From: Rhizobiaceae bacterium
GTDB taxonomy: Bacteria > Pseudomonadota > Alphaproteobacteria > Rhizobiales > Rhizobiaceae
Length of the DNA: 13,242 nucleotides
Reading direction: 5' to 3'
Assembly (NCBI GenBank): GCA_020696915.1
Contig: JAJFMR010000042.1
Span: 1 to 13,242 of the forward strand
Made by a program: the position numbers and the translations under genes. The notes under the pieces are model-generated. The model saw nothing but the letters and a program-made list of their open reading frames with translations. It was not told the DNA's origin and searched no databases. The first letter of the stretch is position 1; the number at the start of each line of letters is the position of its first letter. Below are positions 12,662-13,242 of the stretch, one piece after another.

Positions 12662-13242
12662 ATGAAGATGACCAAGATCAACCGCCGCGCGCTGCTCGGT
12701 GGGGCGGCTGCGGGCGCTGGCGTGCTCGCCATGCCCGCGGTCCTGCGCGCCCAGGACAAGTCGCTGAAGATCGGCGTATACGGAGGCTATTTCAAGAAAT
12801 CCTTCGACGAGAACATTTTTCCCGAGTTCACCAAGGCGACCGGCATTGCCGTTGAATCGGTAGCCGAGCCGACCGGCGAGGCATGGCTGGTGCAACTCGA
12901 GCAGGCGGCGAAAGCGGGCCAGGCGCCGGCCGACGTCTCGATGATGTCGCAGACCTCGACACTGAAGGGACAGTCCACCGAACTCTGGATCCCCATCGAC
13001 GAGTCGAAGATCAGAAACTATGGCGATCTGCTTGCGCATTTCGTCAACAAATATCCGGACGGCCGCATCGCCGGCATCGGCGCGGTGGCCTGGTACATCA
13101 CACTGGTGACCAACACCGACGCCTATCCGACCGCCCCGGATTCATGGGCGGCGTTCTGGGATCCGGCCAATGCCGACAAGCTCGGCCTGCTGGCGCTCGT
13201 CTCCAACTCCTTCCTGCTGGAGGTCACGGCGAAGACCTTCTT
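12662..13242 (+). CDS. ABC transporter periplasmic substrate-binding protein, PotD (spermidine/putrescine) type, 3' truncated by window edge
   Basis: About 193 residues are visible, open to the window end. The N-terminus MKMTKINRRALLGGAAAGAG followed by VLAMPAVLRAQD is a Tat-style signal: twin Arg, Ala-rich core, and a likely cleavage after the ARA-like LRAQ region. The mature part starts KSLKIGVYGGYFKKSF, and FPEFTKATGIAVESV plus TNTDAYPTAPDSWAAFWDP are typical of the PotD/COG0687 family that binds polyamines or similar small amines and hands them to an inner-membrane ABC permease. Substrate cannot be told from the visible part. The ATG at 12662 has GGAG 7 nt upstream. Permease and ATPase genes would be expected beyond the window. 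The 210 bp between vapB and this start hold the divergent control sequences, including a palindrome and a hairpin. Confidence 0.88.
   Translation, partial: MKMTKINRRALLGGAAAGAGVLAMPAVLRAQDKSLKIGVYGGYFKKSFDENIFPEFTKATGIAVESVAEPTGEAWLVQLEQAAKAGQAPADVSMMSQTSTLKGQSTELWIPIDESKIRNYGDLLAHFVNKYPDGRIAGIGAVAWYITLVTNTDAYPTAPDSWAAFWDPANADKLGLLALVSNSFLLEVTAKTF

Overview
The window is GC-rich DNA with alphaproteobacterial character. Its gene order (cbbR divergent from cbbF-P-T-A-L-S-X-E-Z-Y), its red-type (form IC) Rubisco and its CbbX-type activase point to the Hyphomicrobiales/Rhizobiales, in the range of Sinorhizobium, Mesorhizobium, Xanthobacter and relatives. The genus cannot be fixed by reading alone.

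Layout. Positions 1-520 (+) hold the 3' end of a UDP-glucose 6-dehydrogenase-type gene. It converges with the main feature, a ten-gene Calvin-Benson-Bassham operon on the minus strand from 10550 down to 536: cbbF (FBPase), cbbP (phosphoribulokinase), cbbT (transketolase), cbbA (class II aldolase), cbbL and cbbS (Rubisco), cbbX (Rubisco activase), cbbE (pentose-5-phosphate 3-epimerase), cbbZ (2-phosphoglycolate phosphatase) and cbbY (xylulose-1,5-bisphosphate-type phosphatase). An extra 20-codon ORF fits between cbbT and cbbA. The LysR-type regulator cbbR (10673-11659, +) is divergent. The 122-bp cbbF/cbbR gap contains an A/T-rich stretch with two dyads, one of them a textbook T-N11-A LysR box. 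Beyond cbbR lie a vapBC toxin-antitoxin pair on the minus strand (11784-12451) with a perfect inverted repeat upstream, and then the 5' part of a PotD-like ABC transporter periplasmic binding protein (12662 onward, +), cut by the window edge.

How the genes work together. CbbP makes RuBP and CbbLS fixes CO2 on it. CbbA, CbbF, CbbT and CbbE regenerate ribulose-5-phosphate. CbbX, CbbZ and CbbY form a Rubisco maintenance set: they remove inhibitory sugar phosphates from the active site, dephosphorylate 2-phosphoglycolate from oxygenation, and dephosphorylate the misfire product XuBP. The downstream half (S-X-E-Z-Y) is tightly packed, with stop/start overlaps at every junction from S/X to Z/Y. PGK and GAPDH genes are absent here and must be supplied from elsewhere.

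Most of the window is a well-known system. The point most worth checking is CbbF, which keeps the FBPase fold but departs from the family consensus at several metal-site and catalytic-loop positions (H67, R91, C108, D112). The other candidates are the 20-codon ORF between cbbT and cbbA, the regulatory architecture in front of cbbR, and the dyads around vapBC and the binding-protein gene. I saw no RNA genes, CRISPR array, insertion sequence or rho-independent terminator that I could support. No gene-free stretch exceeds 300 bases.
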